39,202 bases of DNA from an uncultured Flavonifractor sp. (GCF_944387675.1 NZ_CALXFV010000006.1:1-39202), one strand, 5' to 3'; positions 9,495 to 16,991 are shown, numbered from the stretch's first letter. The notes: generated by a model from the sequence alone, not told the origin. Translations and numbers: made by a program.

Positions 9495-9785
9495 ATGGCA
9501 AGCTGCTGTCAAACCCGGGAGCAGGTGCTGGACCGAGCCCGCCGGGCGGCGGAGGAGCTGCGCGCCCGCAGGACGCGGGAGGGGGCGCTGGAAGAGGCGG
9601 AGGAGCCCATGAAGCGGTACATACATCCCATTCCCTGCTGCTGCCCCGGCTGGAGCGCGGGAAGCGGAGTGGAGCTGGACGGCGTACTGGAGGCCCTGGC
9701 CCGGCAGAACCAGCTGCTGCTGGATCTGCTGGGGTCGGTAAACGCCCTCAGCGCGGCGGTGCTGAGCATTCAGTCCCGGCTGTGA
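9495..9785 (+). CDS. Small protein of unknown function, Cys-rich centre and amphipathic C-terminus
   Basis: Not recognised. A 96-residue protein with a near-perfect AGGAGGTG ribosome site 8 nt before the ATG and a strong intrinsic terminator 5 nt after the stop, so it is very probably real. It has CC at residues 4-5, a charged helix at 8-38, the motif PIPCCCPGW near 46-54, and a hydrophobic C-terminal helix with heptad-like leucines (LARQNQLLLDLLGSV, about 69-83). No signal peptide or clear membrane span is seen. The Cys cluster could bind metal; the tail could oligomerise. A TACAAT at 9464-9469 could be its -10 box, but no good -35 was found. It sits between the crp operon (opposite strand) and the LCP gene. 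Confidence 0.7.
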   Translation: MASCCQTREQVLDRARRAAEELRARRTREGALEEAEEPMKRYIHPIPCCCPGWSAGSGVELDGVLEALARQNQLLLDLLGSVNALSAAVLSIQSRL

Positions 9786-9790
9786 AACGG

Positions 9791-9823
9791 GCCTGCGGCA
9801 GGCGATCTGCCGCAGGCTTTTTT
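9791..9823 (+). terminator. Intrinsic terminator of the small-protein gene
   Basis: GCCTGCGGCAG / CTGCCGCAGGC, an 11-bp perfect stem with loop GCGAT, followed by six T. Confidence 0.93.
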
Positions 9824-9855
9824 CTGACATTCTTCTGAAGATGTGCAACTTTCTC

Positions 9856-9884
9856 TTGTCAGACGGCGTCTAATTGGGTATACT
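9856..9884 (+). promoter_or_regulatory. Putative sigma-A promoter of the LCP gene
   Basis: TTGTCA (9856-9861), a 17-nt spacer and TATACT (9879-9884), about 45 nt before the ATG at 9929. Confidence 0.7.
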
Positions 9885-9928
9885 GAAAACCAGCTGTTGA
9901 CATAATAAATGAGAAAGGGGCGCCTCCC

Positions 9929-11044
9929 ATGGCCCAGAGAGGGAGAACAACCAGAAGAGCCGCACACATTCAGAAAAAGCCCACCCTGTCTCCTCTCCGG
10001 CGGGCGGGGCGGATTTTCTACTGTCTGCTGGTGACCCTGTCCGCCGTGATTGTGGTCACCTATGCCGGCCTGCGCATCGCGGCCCGGCCGCCGGAGCAGG
10101 CGGAGGAGCCGGCGCCTCCGGTACTGGAGGGACAGAGCACCCCCCTGCCCGGTGAGAGCAGCCAGCCTGAGGCCTCCCAGGAGCCGGCTATGGAGCGGAA
10201 GGAGTTCACCTACACCTTCCTGCTGGTGGCCAGCGACCAGGTCAGCGGCAATACCGACACCATGATGGTGCTCACCTACGACACGGTCAACCAGACCGCC
10301 GGCCTGGTCTCCCTTCCCCGGGACACCATGATTGACGGGGTGAAGCAGTCGGATGGCAGCCACTTCTACAAGCTCAACGGTGCCTATGCCTATAACGGCA
10401 TTCAGGGGCTCAAGTCGGAGGTGTCCAAACTGTTGGGCATTCCCATCGACTTCTACGTGAAGGTGAACACCCGCGGCTTTGTACGCCTGGTGGACGCCAT
10501 CGGCGGGGTGGACTTTTATGTGCCGGTGAATATGAACTATGAGGACCCTGTCCAGGATCTCTACATCCACATCAACAAGGGAATGCAGTGGCTGTCCGGT
10601 ACCGACGCGCTGAAGGTGGCGCGCTGCCGCCAGAACTCCTACTACGACGAATCCGACGGCAAGTGGAAAACCGTGCCGGTGTATGCAGATTCGGACATCG
10701 GCCGCACAGAAACCCAGCGCAACCTGCTCACCACGGTGCTGAAAAAGGCCCTGTCCCAGCCCCAGAACCTGCCCACCTATTACGACATCTTTTTGGAGAA
10801 TGTGGAGACCGACCTGGAGATGGGAGATCTGCTCTACTTTGCGGAAAAGGCCCTGTACTTTGATTTCTCCAGCAATCTCACCACCTCGGTGCTGCCCGGG
10901 GACGGCACGGTGAAGTATCACGGCATTGACTGGTGCTACGAGCTCTATCCCGACCAGCTGCTGGAGCTGATCAACACCCAGGGTATCAACCCCTACACCA
11001 CCGACATTACCGCCGATATGCTCACCATCGCCCAAAAGAACTGA
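9929..11044 (+). CDS. LytR-CpsA-Psr (LCP) family cell wall glycopolymer ligase
   Basis: A 371-residue single-pass membrane protein. A basic N-terminus is followed by a membrane segment at residues 32-52, a Pro/Glu-rich linker (54-88) and an LCP catalytic domain (about 89-330). Visible LCP motifs are VSGNTDTMMVLTYD, the Arg/Asp of SLPRDTMI, KLNGAYAYNG, GGVDFYVPVN and the Arg-rich SDIGRTETQRNLL. A short insert (QNSYYDESDGKWKTVPVY) splits the segment normally written as R-x-R. LCP enzymes move teichoic acid or capsule chains from an undecaprenyl lipid to peptidoglycan outside the membrane. The start has AAAGGGG upstream. The gene stands alone between its promoter and the 11047-11076 hairpin, in an area rich in envelope genes. 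Confidence 0.92.
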   Translation: MAQRGRTTRRAAHIQKKPTLSPLRRAGRIFYCLLVTLSAVIVVTYAGLRIAARPPEQAEEPAPPVLEGQSTPLPGESSQPEASQEPAMERKEFTYTFLLVASDQVSGNTDTMMVLTYDTVNQTAGLVSLPRDTMIDGVKQSDGSHFYKLNGAYAYNGIQGLKSEVSKLLGIPIDFYVKVNTRGFVRLVDAIGGVDFYVPVNMNYEDPVQDLYIHINKGMQWLSGTDALKVARCRQNSYYDESDGKWKTVPVYADSDIGRTETQRNLLTTVLKKALSQPQNLPTYYDIFLENVETDLEMGDLLYFAEKALYFDFSSNLTTSVLPGDGTVKYHGIDWCYELYPDQLLELINTQGINPYTTDITADMLTIAQKN

Positions 11045-11046
11045 CA

Positions 11047-11076
11047 GGCGCCCTGCCGCGGATGCGGCAGGGCGCC
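11047..11076. terminator. Hairpin between convergent LCP and deacetylase genes
   Basis: GGCGCCCTGCCGC / GCGGCAGGGCGCC is a perfect 13-bp stem with loop GGAT. It lies 2 nt after the LCP stop and 8 nt beyond the deacetylase stop. T-tracts are poor on both sides, so the terminator call rests on position and stem. Confidence 0.75.
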
Positions 11077-11084
11077 TTGGCCTG

Positions 11085-11849
11085 TTAGGGGTAGGCGTTC
11101 CAGTAGCTCTCACCCGCCTCCAGGGAAATACCCCGGGCGGCAAAGAGCTCCTCGATGGTGCAGAAGTAATAGCCCTGGGTATGGAGGGCGTCCACAATGG
11201 CCAGGGCGGCTTCCACCGATTCCGGGAAAATGTCATGCATGAGGATGATGCCCCCATCCCGGGCCTCGGTCACCACCTCCTCAGTCACCCGCCCGGTATC
11301 CTGGTCCCGCCAGTCCTCCGGGTCAATGGACCACAGGATAATGGGGCAGCCCGCCCAGGCCTTCACGCTGTCGTCCAGAATACCGTAAGGCGGGCGGAGC
11401 AGAAAATCGTTGTGCTCCAGGGTCGCCCTCAAAATCGACCGGGTCTTCTCCACCTGGGCGTCAAAGTCCGCCCGGTTCAGCTCGGTGAGCTGCACGTGGT
11501 CAAAGGTGTGGATTCCGATCTGGTGTCCCTCCCGGTCCATCCGCCGCACCACGTCCCGGTTGTCCTCCACCTGGGCGCCGATGAGGAAAAAGGTGGCCTT
11601 CACCCCCCGCTCCGCCAGGCCGTCCAGCAGCGCGGTGGTGGTGGAGCGCCGGGGACCGTCGTCAAAGGTCAGGGCGATGAGCTTCCTTCCGCCGTCCTCC
11701 ACCGGCTCCTCCGTTTCTGAAACCGGCGCGTCCGCCGCCACGCTGGCCTCCCGCCGCCCGTACCAGGCCAGGAGCATTGCCCCGGCCAGAGCAAAAAGCA
11801 GCAGCAGGGTCCAGCCGGACCACCGCTGCCGCCTCCCATTCCAGTTCAT
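11085..11849 (-). CDS. Membrane-anchored polysaccharide deacetylase (NodB domain)
   Basis: A 254-residue carbohydrate esterase family 4 protein. A basic N-terminus is followed by one membrane segment (residues about 13-31) and a short acidic linker, then the NodB domain from about residue 55. Conserved motifs are all visible: TFDDGP (catalytic and metal Asp), HTFDH (metal His pair), RPPYG, the Asp/Trp of DPEDWRD and LMHD with the catalytic His. Members deacetylate peptidoglycan or other extracellular glycans; PdaA/PdaB-like sporulation roles are possible but not shown. The ATG at 11849 gives a normal signal-anchor; a GTG at 11888 would add 13 residues but has no ribosome site. It follows the DUF2461 gene by about 60 nt and probably shares its transcript. 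Confidence 0.88.
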   Translation of the reverse strand: MNWNGRRQRWSGWTLLLLFALAGAMLLAWYGRREASVAADAPVSETEEPVEDGGRKLIALTFDDGPRRSTTTALLDGLAERGVKATFFLIGAQVEDNRDVVRRMDREGHQIGIHTFDHVQLTELNRADFDAQVEKTRSILRATLEHNDFLLRPPYGILDDSVKAWAGCPIILWSIDPEDWRDQDTGRVTEEVVTEARDGGIILMHDIFPESVEAALAIVDALHTQGYYFCTIEELFAARGISLEAGESYWNAYP

Positions 11850-11911
11850 TTCCCGCCCGCCGCCTTTCCGGAGGTATTTCGCCTCCACAGTATGCGCGTC
11901 AGGCGGGCTTT

Positions 11912-12589
11912 TTATTCCCCTCGCGGGTCCGGATCTCCCTCCAACAAATCCAGATACTGGTAATATGGCAGTAAAAATTCGTAGTCCGCCACCAGGGCGT
12001 CCGCCAAATCGTGGGACCAGAGCAGCTGACAGTGAGCCTCCTCATGGCCGAGGCTGAAGCTCTTTTTGGCGTACCAGGGGGCCAGCGCCGGAGCCGACGG
12101 GGTTTTGGGCCGCCGGTACTCCGGTCCCTCCAGCACGAACCGGTCCTGCCGGTTCAGCCGACGGGTCAGCTCCTCCATGGGGGCCGGGTCCCGGTCCATC
12201 CGAGCCCGGAACTTGGCCATGGTCAGGGCGGGCGCCTGCCAGAAGCCCATGCCGCAGGACCAGTTGTCCGGGGTGAGCTCGAACCAGAACACCGGGGCAA
12301 ACGCCCCCTCCTCATGGGGACGGAGCAGGCTCATCCACAGGTGGTCCTTATAGGGTCCCCGGCCGAAGAGCCGCCGGGCGTCCCGGTAAATGCGGGACAC
12401 CTTGCTCACCAGGGGCAGGTCGGGATGCCTCTCATGAAAACGGTCGTATACCTCACTGCTGAGGGCTTTCATAGGGGCCAGCAGGTGGGTCTGGTACTCC
12501 TCCTTGTGGGCCTCAAACCAGCTCCGCTCGTTGTTAAACCGGATGCCCCACAGGAAATCCACGGTGGCACCGGAAAAGCCTTGAAACAT
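11912..12589 (-). CDS. DUF2461 family protein
   Basis: A 225-residue cytoplasmic protein matching the DUF2461 family: the N-terminal GIRFNNERSWFEAHKEEY, central VSKVSRIYRDARRLFGRGPYKDHLW and FWFELTPDNWSCGMGFWQ are typical landmarks. The family has no established biochemical role. The start at 12589 has AAAGGAGAG about 8 nt upstream. The gene lies right behind a strong hairpin that ends the VanW gene and is probably co-transcribed with the deacetylase downstream. Nothing in the sequence suggests a catalytic site. The C-terminus is rich in Tyr and acidic residues. Confidence 0.85.
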   Translation of the reverse strand: MFQGFSGATVDFLWGIRFNNERSWFEAHKEEYQTHLLAPMKALSSEVYDRFHERHPDLPLVSKVSRIYRDARRLFGRGPYKDHLWMSLLRPHEEGAFAPVFWFELTPDNWSCGMGFWQAPALTMAKFRARMDRDPAPMEELTRRLNRQDRFVLEGPEYRRPKTPSAPALAPWYAKKSFSLGHEEAHCQLLWSHDLADALVADYEFLLPYYQYLDLLEGDPDPRGE

Positions 12590-12615
12590 GCTGTTCTCTC
12601 TCCTTTGTGAAAGTC

Positions 12616-12642
12616 ATGCCCCCCGGCTGGGCCGGGGGGCAT
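12616..12642 (-). terminator. Hairpin after the VanW-domain gene
   Basis: ATGCCCCCCGGC / GCCGGGGGGCAT, a perfect 12-bp stem with a 3-nt loop, 14 nt after the stop at 12656. Only a short TTT follows on the minus strand, so some read-through into the DUF2461 gene is possible. Confidence 0.7.
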
Positions 12643-12655
12643 GGGCGCGCTTTTG

Positions 12656-14569
12656 TCAGGCGGCCGGACTCTCATCCACCGGCTCCATCCCCGGACCTGC
12701 GGTGGCTGTGGCAGGGGGTGTGGGTTCCGCCGAGGGGGCGGCGCTGGGCGAGGTACTGGGCGTATCCGCCGGCGTGGGGCTGGCCGAAGGGGCGGTGCCG
12801 GGCGTACCCGCCGGCGTGGGTGTGGCCGCAGACGTGGGTGTAGCAGCCGGAGTGGGTGTGGCCGCAGGCGTGGGTGTGGCCGCAGGCGTGGGGCTAGGCG
12901 TCGGACTGGGGGTGGGCGTTACCGGCGTCAGGGTCATCAGGCCGGTGGAGGTGTCGATACCCAGCCGGGCAGCGTCCGCCGGGTTGTAGTAGTACACCGC
13001 GTCGGAGGCCTTGTAGGTGTTGCGATAGAGGAAAATAGTGTCCACCGTATTGCCGTTTTGATCCACCAGCTTCTGATACACGTCCACGGTATAGCCGTTG
13101 TAGCGGCTGTAGTTGGGGTCCCGCTGAGGCTCACTGCCCACGGGGATGGTATCCTTGGGCTGATAGGTGTTTTTGTAGGGTACCTTGGAGATGACCACGC
13201 TGTACGGTTCCCCGTGGATGCCGGTGGTGTCGGTGCCGTAGATGGTCACATGGAGGTAGTGGCTCTTGTCCTGATAGGCCTCAATCTTGATGGGGTACTC
13301 GGTGTTGTTTCTGAACCGGAAGTCCAGCTGGTCGCTCCACACGGTGGCGTCGGTGCCGATCACCGGCATATAGCCGCCGTTGAAGGCGTGCTTGTTCCGC
13401 TCCACAATCTCCAGATTGGCCTTCAGGGTCACCCAGTACAGGGTGGAGGAGAGCTGGCAGATGCCGCCGGCGGTGGCGTCGATGCTCTGTCCGTTCTGAT
13501 AGGTACCCGCCTTCTTGTAGCCGCTGGCCAGGGTATAAGGTCCGCAGTGGTCGTTGTAGGAGAACACCTCCCCGGGCATCAGAATGGCACCGTTGACCCG
13601 GCTGGCCGCCAGGTCGATGTTGTCCCACCGCTCGGAGGGGCTGGAGCACTTGGTGGAGCCGGAGCCCAACACATCCTTGAACAGGTTGGCCTCCAAAATC
13701 TCCGTGGTAATCTTGGGCTGGGTGAGGGTGACGGGTATGGCCACATCGCTTCCCTCCGCCGCCTCGTTCAGCAGCTGCCGGGCTTCTTCCACATTGAAGT
13801 CCACCCCGGTGACCGAGGAGACGATCTCATAGGTGTCGGCGTCCAGATAGGCATCCGCCGCCGGCACACAGATTTCGCTCTGGATGGCGGCAAAGTCGGG
13901 TTCCGCCGGGGGAGCGGTGGTGACCTGGGTCTCCACGGGACCGTAGCCCGCAGGCTCGTCATTGGACAGATAATGGCCCATCCGCTCCTCCAGGGCGGCG
14001 GTGAGGGCCTGGGTGTCGATGGTACGGCCGGTAATGCCCTTGTGGAACACCAGCTCGTTGTTCTCAAAGGTCCAGGTGGTCTGAGTCTCCTGGTCGGCAC
14101 ACTCCTGGATCGCCTGCTCCACCGCCTTTGGGGTACCGGCAAGGCCGACGGAGACGGAATAGCTCCGCCCGGAGGTCAGGGCCGCCAGATACCGCCCGCC
14201 CCGCAGGAAGAAGCTACCGCTCTGGTCGGAAGCGGCGGTCCCCACCGCATCCTCCGTATAGACGGTAAAGGCGGGGCCGGGGACGGCATAGGTCCGGCCC
14301 TCACAGGTGAACTCCACCGACTGCCCGGCCAGGGTCTCCGCCATGGCCTGCTCCAGAGTGGTCACCGCCTGCTCCCGGGTCTGGCCGCTCACATCCACGC
14401 CGCCGATGGTGGTATTGGGCCAGAAGGCATTGCTTCCGGCCCAGGCGCACAGACCTACATACCCCCCGGCCAGCGCCAGCAAAACAATTAAAATCACGAT
14501 CAAAACGGCTCTGCCCTTTCCCGGCTTCCCGCCGGAGGGCTGCACCCGTTTTCCTTCCACACTTCCCAT
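12656..14569 (-). CDS. VanW family protein with peptidoglycan-binding-like domains and Pro/Thr-rich tail
   Basis: A 637-residue envelope protein. A basic N-terminus precedes a membrane anchor (residues about 20-42). Tandem PG_binding_4-like segments follow (about 48-300, beginning PNTTIGGVDVSGQTREQAV). The VanW domain spans about 325-460 (GEVFSYNDHCGPYTLASGY, GGICQLSSTLY, LDFRFRNNTEYPIKI). A further beta-rich part follows, and the last 85 residues are a low-complexity Thr/Pro/Ala tail. VanW proteins sit in vancomycin-resistance and many ordinary cell wall loci; their activity is not established. The ATG at 14569 has GGAG 8 nt upstream. A start at 14647 is in frame, but its ATG lies inside the TATAAT of the promoter, which rules it out if that promoter is used. 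Confidence 0.9.
   Translation of the reverse strand: MGSVEGKRVQPSGGKPGKGRAVLIVILIVLLALAGGYVGLCAWAGSNAFWPNTTIGGVDVSGQTREQAVTTLEQAMAETLAGQSVEFTCEGRTYAVPGPAFTVYTEDAVGTAASDQSGSFFLRGGRYLAALTSGRSYSVSVGLAGTPKAVEQAIQECADQETQTTWTFENNELVFHKGITGRTIDTQALTAALEERMGHYLSNDEPAGYGPVETQVTTAPPAEPDFAAIQSEICVPAADAYLDADTYEIVSSVTGVDFNVEEARQLLNEAAEGSDVAIPVTLTQPKITTEILEANLFKDVLGSGSTKCSSPSERWDNIDLAASRVNGAILMPGEVFSYNDHCGPYTLASGYKKAGTYQNGQSIDATAGGICQLSSTLYWVTLKANLEIVERNKHAFNGGYMPVIGTDATVWSDQLDFRFRNNTEYPIKIEAYQDKSHYLHVTIYGTDTTGIHGEPYSVVISKVPYKNTYQPKDTIPVGSEPQRDPNYSRYNGYTVDVYQKLVDQNGNTVDTIFLYRNTYKASDAVYYYNPADAARLGIDTSTGLMTLTPVTPTPSPTPSPTPAATPTPAATPTPAATPTSAATPTPAGTPGTAPSASPTPADTPSTSPSAAPSAEPTPPATATAGPGMEPVDESPAA
12810..12899 (-). 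repeat. Five 18-bp tandem units in the VanW protein tail
   Basis: Five near-identical 18-bp units of the type GCAGGCGTGGGTGTGGCC (plus-strand reading) encode six-residue A-T-P-T-P-A units. Each unit is a multiple of three, so copy-number change would alter tail length without a frameshift. Confidence 0.85.
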
Positions 14570-14645
14570 TGTATTCACTCCAGAGGTTCCGCGCCTGAGG
14601 CGCGGTTCGGTGGTTTTGGGGGCTGATCGCCCTTCAATGTCCTTC

Positions 14646-14674
14646 ATTATAGTTACTTCGGCGGGGAAATGCAA
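14646..14674 (-). promoter_or_regulatory. Putative promoter of the VanW-domain gene
   Basis: On the minus strand TTGCAT (14674-14669), 17 nt, consensus TATAAT (14651-14646). The inferred leader of about 70 nt contains a CCGCGCC/GGCGCGG hairpin before the ribosome site. Confidence 0.65.
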
Positions 14675-14803
14675 TTACAGAACGGTTACACCCGGAGGCG
14701 GGAAACCGCTTTACAGGCCGGAGATTTCGCGGTATCATAGGATCACGCTCATCTTTCATCTTTTTTAAAGAAGTTATCCAGCGAATCTTTAACACTTCTG
14801 TGA

Positions 14804-14809
14804 TACAAT
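14804..14809 (+). promoter_or_regulatory. Possible extended -10 box of the XpaC-like gene
   Basis: TGATACAAT has the TGn extension joined to TACAAT, about 45 nt before the start codon. No convincing -35 box was found. Confidence 0.35.
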
Positions 14810-14853
14810 AACAGTAATCACAAATTCATCTAGCTACGAGAGGGGCATGGCCC

Positions 14854-15954
14854 ATGGCAAGCTATCAAAACCACAACACACCGGATTCCCAGGAGCTGAT
14901 CTACTGGATCATCACCGTTGTTCTGCTGGTCAGCGTCTGGCCGGTGGGTCTTTTCCTGCTGCTGCGCAAGCTTCTGGGGGGAAACAGGCGCCGGCGGGTC
15001 AACACCTACCAGCCGCCCCGCCGGACCGCGCCCGGCACTCAGGGAATGCCCACCACCCGGCAGGGTAAGCCTCTGGACCTGAACCGGGGCAAGGGAATGA
15101 CGGTGGCCGGTATCGTCATCGCCTTCCTCTTCGGCATCGCCCTGGTCAGCGGCTTCCCCGTGGTGGCGCTGGGTACCAGTCTGTTAAATGCCCTGGCCGT
15201 CATGTCCCCGGTGATCGGCTTTTTCCTGGGCGGCCTGGCCCTGACCTGGGCGGGCGCCCGGCGTACCAAGCAGGCCAGGCGGTTCCGGAAATACTTAGCC
15301 CTCATCGGCAGGCGGGAGAGCGTCTCCATCACCACTCTGGCCCAGGCCATGCCCACCACTTTCCGCAAAGCCTGTGCCGATCTCCAGGATATGCTGGACG
15401 ACGGCATTTTAGAAACCGGTTATCTGGACATGTCCACCGGCCGGCTTATTCTCAGCGACGAGGGGCTTCAGGACCAGCCGGAAGAGAGGCAGGAGGAGGC
15501 ACCCCCGCCGGAGGACACCCCCCTGGACATGAACGACGACAACGCGGTGCTGGGAGAGATCCGGCGGCTCAACGACGATATTGACGACGAGGTGATGAGC
15601 CGGAAAATCGACCGCATCGGGGAGATTACCGGCAAGATCTTTGCCTTCCAGAAGCAGCATCCCAACCGGGCGGGCCAGCTGCGCAGCTTCCTCAACTACT
15701 ACCTGCCCACCACCCTAAAGATCCTGAAAGCCTATGCCCGGATGGAGGAACAGGGCGTGGAGGGAGAGAACATCCGCTCGGCCAAGGAGCGCATCGAAGG
15801 GATGATGGATAAGGTGGTGGATGGCTTTGAAAAGCAGCTGGATAAGCTCTTTCAGGATGACGCCATGGACATTGCCACCGACGTGCAGGTGCTGGAGCAA
15901 ATGCTGGAAAAGGACGGCCTGTCCGGGGACGGCGGCATGACCTTGGGCGGCTGA
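14854..15954 (+). CDS. XpaC-like (5-bromo-4-chloroindolyl phosphate hydrolysis) family membrane protein
   Basis: A 366-residue protein with a membrane span near residues 17-37, a basic Pro-rich linker, and two more spans at 83-105 and 108-130. A winged-helix-like segment follows (SVSITTLAQAMPTTFRKAC ... LDMSTGRLILSDEGL, about 153-205), then an acidic linker and a C-terminal helical XpaC-type domain (NRAGQLRSFLNYYLPTTLKI, about 270-290). XpaC-family proteins are often encoded beside TelA toxic-anion-resistance proteins, but no telA is seen here. Function is unknown; an envelope or stress role is inference. GAGAGGGG precedes the ATG at 14854; the upstream in-phase-shifted ATG at 14847 gives only an overlapping false frame. 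A long hairpin follows directly. Confidence 0.8.
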   Translation: MASYQNHNTPDSQELIYWIITVVLLVSVWPVGLFLLLRKLLGGNRRRRVNTYQPPRRTAPGTQGMPTTRQGKPLDLNRGKGMTVAGIVIAFLFGIALVSGFPVVALGTSLLNALAVMSPVIGFFLGGLALTWAGARRTKQARRFRKYLALIGRRESVSITTLAQAMPTTFRKACADLQDMLDDGILETGYLDMSTGRLILSDEGLQDQPEERQEEAPPPEDTPLDMNDDNAVLGEIRRLNDDIDDEVMSRKIDRIGEITGKIFAFQKQHPNRAGQLRSFLNYYLPTTLKILKAYARMEEQGVEGENIRSAKERIEGMMDKVVDGFEKQLDKLFQDDAMDIATDVQVLEQMLEKDGLSGDGGMTLGG

Positions 15955-15955
15955 A

Positions 15956-15994
15956 AAACCGGGGGCGCAGGTCTGAGACCTGCGTCCCCGGTTT
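15956..15994 (+). terminator. Terminator hairpin of the XpaC-like gene
   Basis: AAACCGGGGGCGCAGGTC / GACCTGCGTCCCCGGTTT forms an 18-bp stem with one mismatch and loop TGA, starting 2 nt after the stop. It directly abuts the repeat element at 15996. Confidence 0.8.
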
Positions 15995-15995
15995 C

Positions 15996-16111
15996 AGTCT
16001 GTCGAAAAGCCTCCCCCGCAGGGAGCCTCGCAGCGTTCTGTCACCCGCAGGCGGCAGAATAAAGAGGCCAATCCGTCATGTAGCCTTTCATGCAGCCTTT
16101 TTCGACAGTCT
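15996..16111 (-). repeat. Interspersed repeat with inverted ends (copy A, 116 bp)
   Basis: Read on the minus strand it begins AGACTGTCGAAAAAGGCTGC and ends GGCTTTTCGACAGACT, so its ends are inverted repeats. It shares these ends, the internal blocks GCATGACGGAT-like and CGCCTGCGGG, and CTGCGAGGCT with copy B at 37514-37725. It fills the gap between the convergent XpaC-like and cobO genes and starts 6 nt after the cobO stop. No coding capacity is seen. Confidence 0.8.
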
Positions 16112-16117
16112 CTTTTC

Positions 16118-16648
16118 TTAAAACTCAATTTCCTTGCGGGCCATAACGCCCTTGTCGTAGGGATGCTTCTCCTTCTGGACGTGGGAGATATAATCGGCTC
16201 GGTCGGCCAGCTCCCGGGGCAGGCTGTGGCCGGTGATGACCACCTCCAGCGCCTCCGGCTTGTTGTCCAGAAAGGCGCACAGCTCGTCCATGGGCAGGAA
16301 ACCGCAGGCGGCATCGACGGCCTCGTCCATCACCAGCAGGCGGGCCTGCTGATCCGCCGCCAGCGCCACGGCCTGCCGGAACAGCTCCTGACAGTTGACG
16401 GCGGTGGCCGCCTTCTCCTCCTCGTCCATCTGAAAGGTAAACTTGTGGATGTCCTTGGTACGCAGCACCGTCAGCTCAGGAAAGCGCTGGGCCGCCTTCA
16501 CCTCGCCGCTGGCCCCGTTCTTCAAGAACTGGGCCACAACCACCTTCCGCCCCCATCCCGCGCAGCGAAAGGCCAGCCCGAAGGCCGCCGTGGTCTTTCC
16601 CTTCCCGTCTCCATAGTAGATCTGGATCAGTCCCTGTTGCTCCGACAT
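16118..16648 (-). CDS. cobO: Cob(I)alamin adenosyltransferase, CobO/CobA/BtuR type
   Basis: A 176-residue P-loop protein that transfers the adenosyl group of ATP to reduced corrinoid to make adenosylcobalamin or its precursors. The N-terminal GDGKGKTTAAFGLAFRCAGWG contains the characteristic P-loop; further family landmarks are VVVAQFLKNG, LLVMDEAVDAACGF (Walker B-like), EVVITGHSLP and the C-terminal ADYISHVQKEKHPYDKGVMARKGIEF-like ending, here MARKEIEF. The ATG at 16648 is chosen for GAGGTG 6 nt upstream; a longer frame to 16729 would include the promoter. No other cobalamin genes are near, so this is a stand-alone salvage-type gene. No cobalamin riboswitch was recognised in the 350-nt region upstream. 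Confidence 0.92.
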   Translation of the reverse strand: MSEQQGLIQIYYGDGKGKTTAAFGLAFRCAGWGRKVVVAQFLKNGASGEVKAAQRFPELTVLRTKDIHKFTFQMDEEEKAATAVNCQELFRQAVALAADQQARLLVMDEAVDAACGFLPMDELCAFLDNKPEALEVVITGHSLPRELADRADYISHVQKEKHPYDKGVMARKEIEF

Positions 16649-16678
16649 GGTGTCACCTCGTTTTGGATTGTTTCTTTC

Positions 16679-16707
16679 AGTATACCAGAGCCGGTCCACC
16701 TGCGCAA
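16679..16707 (-). promoter_or_regulatory. Putative promoter of cobO
   Basis: On the minus strand TTGCGC (16707-16702), 17 nt, TATACT (16684-16679), about 30 nt before the cobO ATG. Confidence 0.6.
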
Positions 16708-16791
16708 TACGTAAGCGGATTGGGTTCACAATTCGTTTACATAACTTTCAAACTCTGTCCAACATCCCGATGGAAAACGGTGGTATCTTAT

Positions 16792-16991
16792 AGTCACAGC
16801 CAAGTCAGAAGAATAAAGGCGGGCGCCGGGAACGCGCGGGAGGAGATATGCCATCCGTGGCGCGTTCAAGCCACCGGGCAGCCTTTGTGACTGCCCCCCG
16901 GCTGTGGGGGCAGACCAGAGACAACACGCGGCCGCGTGTGCAGATAGAAGAAAAACGGCCCGGGGCTTTCTCCAAGTCCCGGGCCGTTTTT
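16792..16991 (+). ncRNA. Candidate structured non-coding RNA, family unknown
   Basis: This 200-nt stretch holds nested complementary blocks in the right order: AGTCAC (16792-16797) with GTGACT (16887-16892), AAAGGC (16815-16820) with GCCTTT (16881-16886), and AACGCGC (16831-16837) with GCGCGTT (16860-16866). Then come a CTGCCCCC/GGGGGCAG hairpin, the palindrome ACACGCGGCCGCGTGT and a strong terminator. An extended -10 (TGG-TATCTT, to 16789) would start transcription at the base of the closing stem. The apical loop exposes GGGAGGAGATATG, a ribosome-site-like sequence. It matches no RNA family I can recognise. The stems could also arise by chance in GC-rich DNA. Confidence 0.4.
16951..16991. 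terminator. Bidirectional terminator downstream of ackA
   Basis: AAAAACGGCCCGGG / CCCGGGCCGTTTTT, 14-bp perfect arms with a 13-nt loop. It ends the minus-strand ackA gene (stop at 17001) and equally any plus-strand transcript from 16792. Confidence 0.92.

Noticed and set aside
12656..14674. Longer VanW gene starting at 14674 or 14647
   Set aside because: Those starts overlap the -35 or -10 boxes of the best promoter and lack a ribosome site; 14569 has one.
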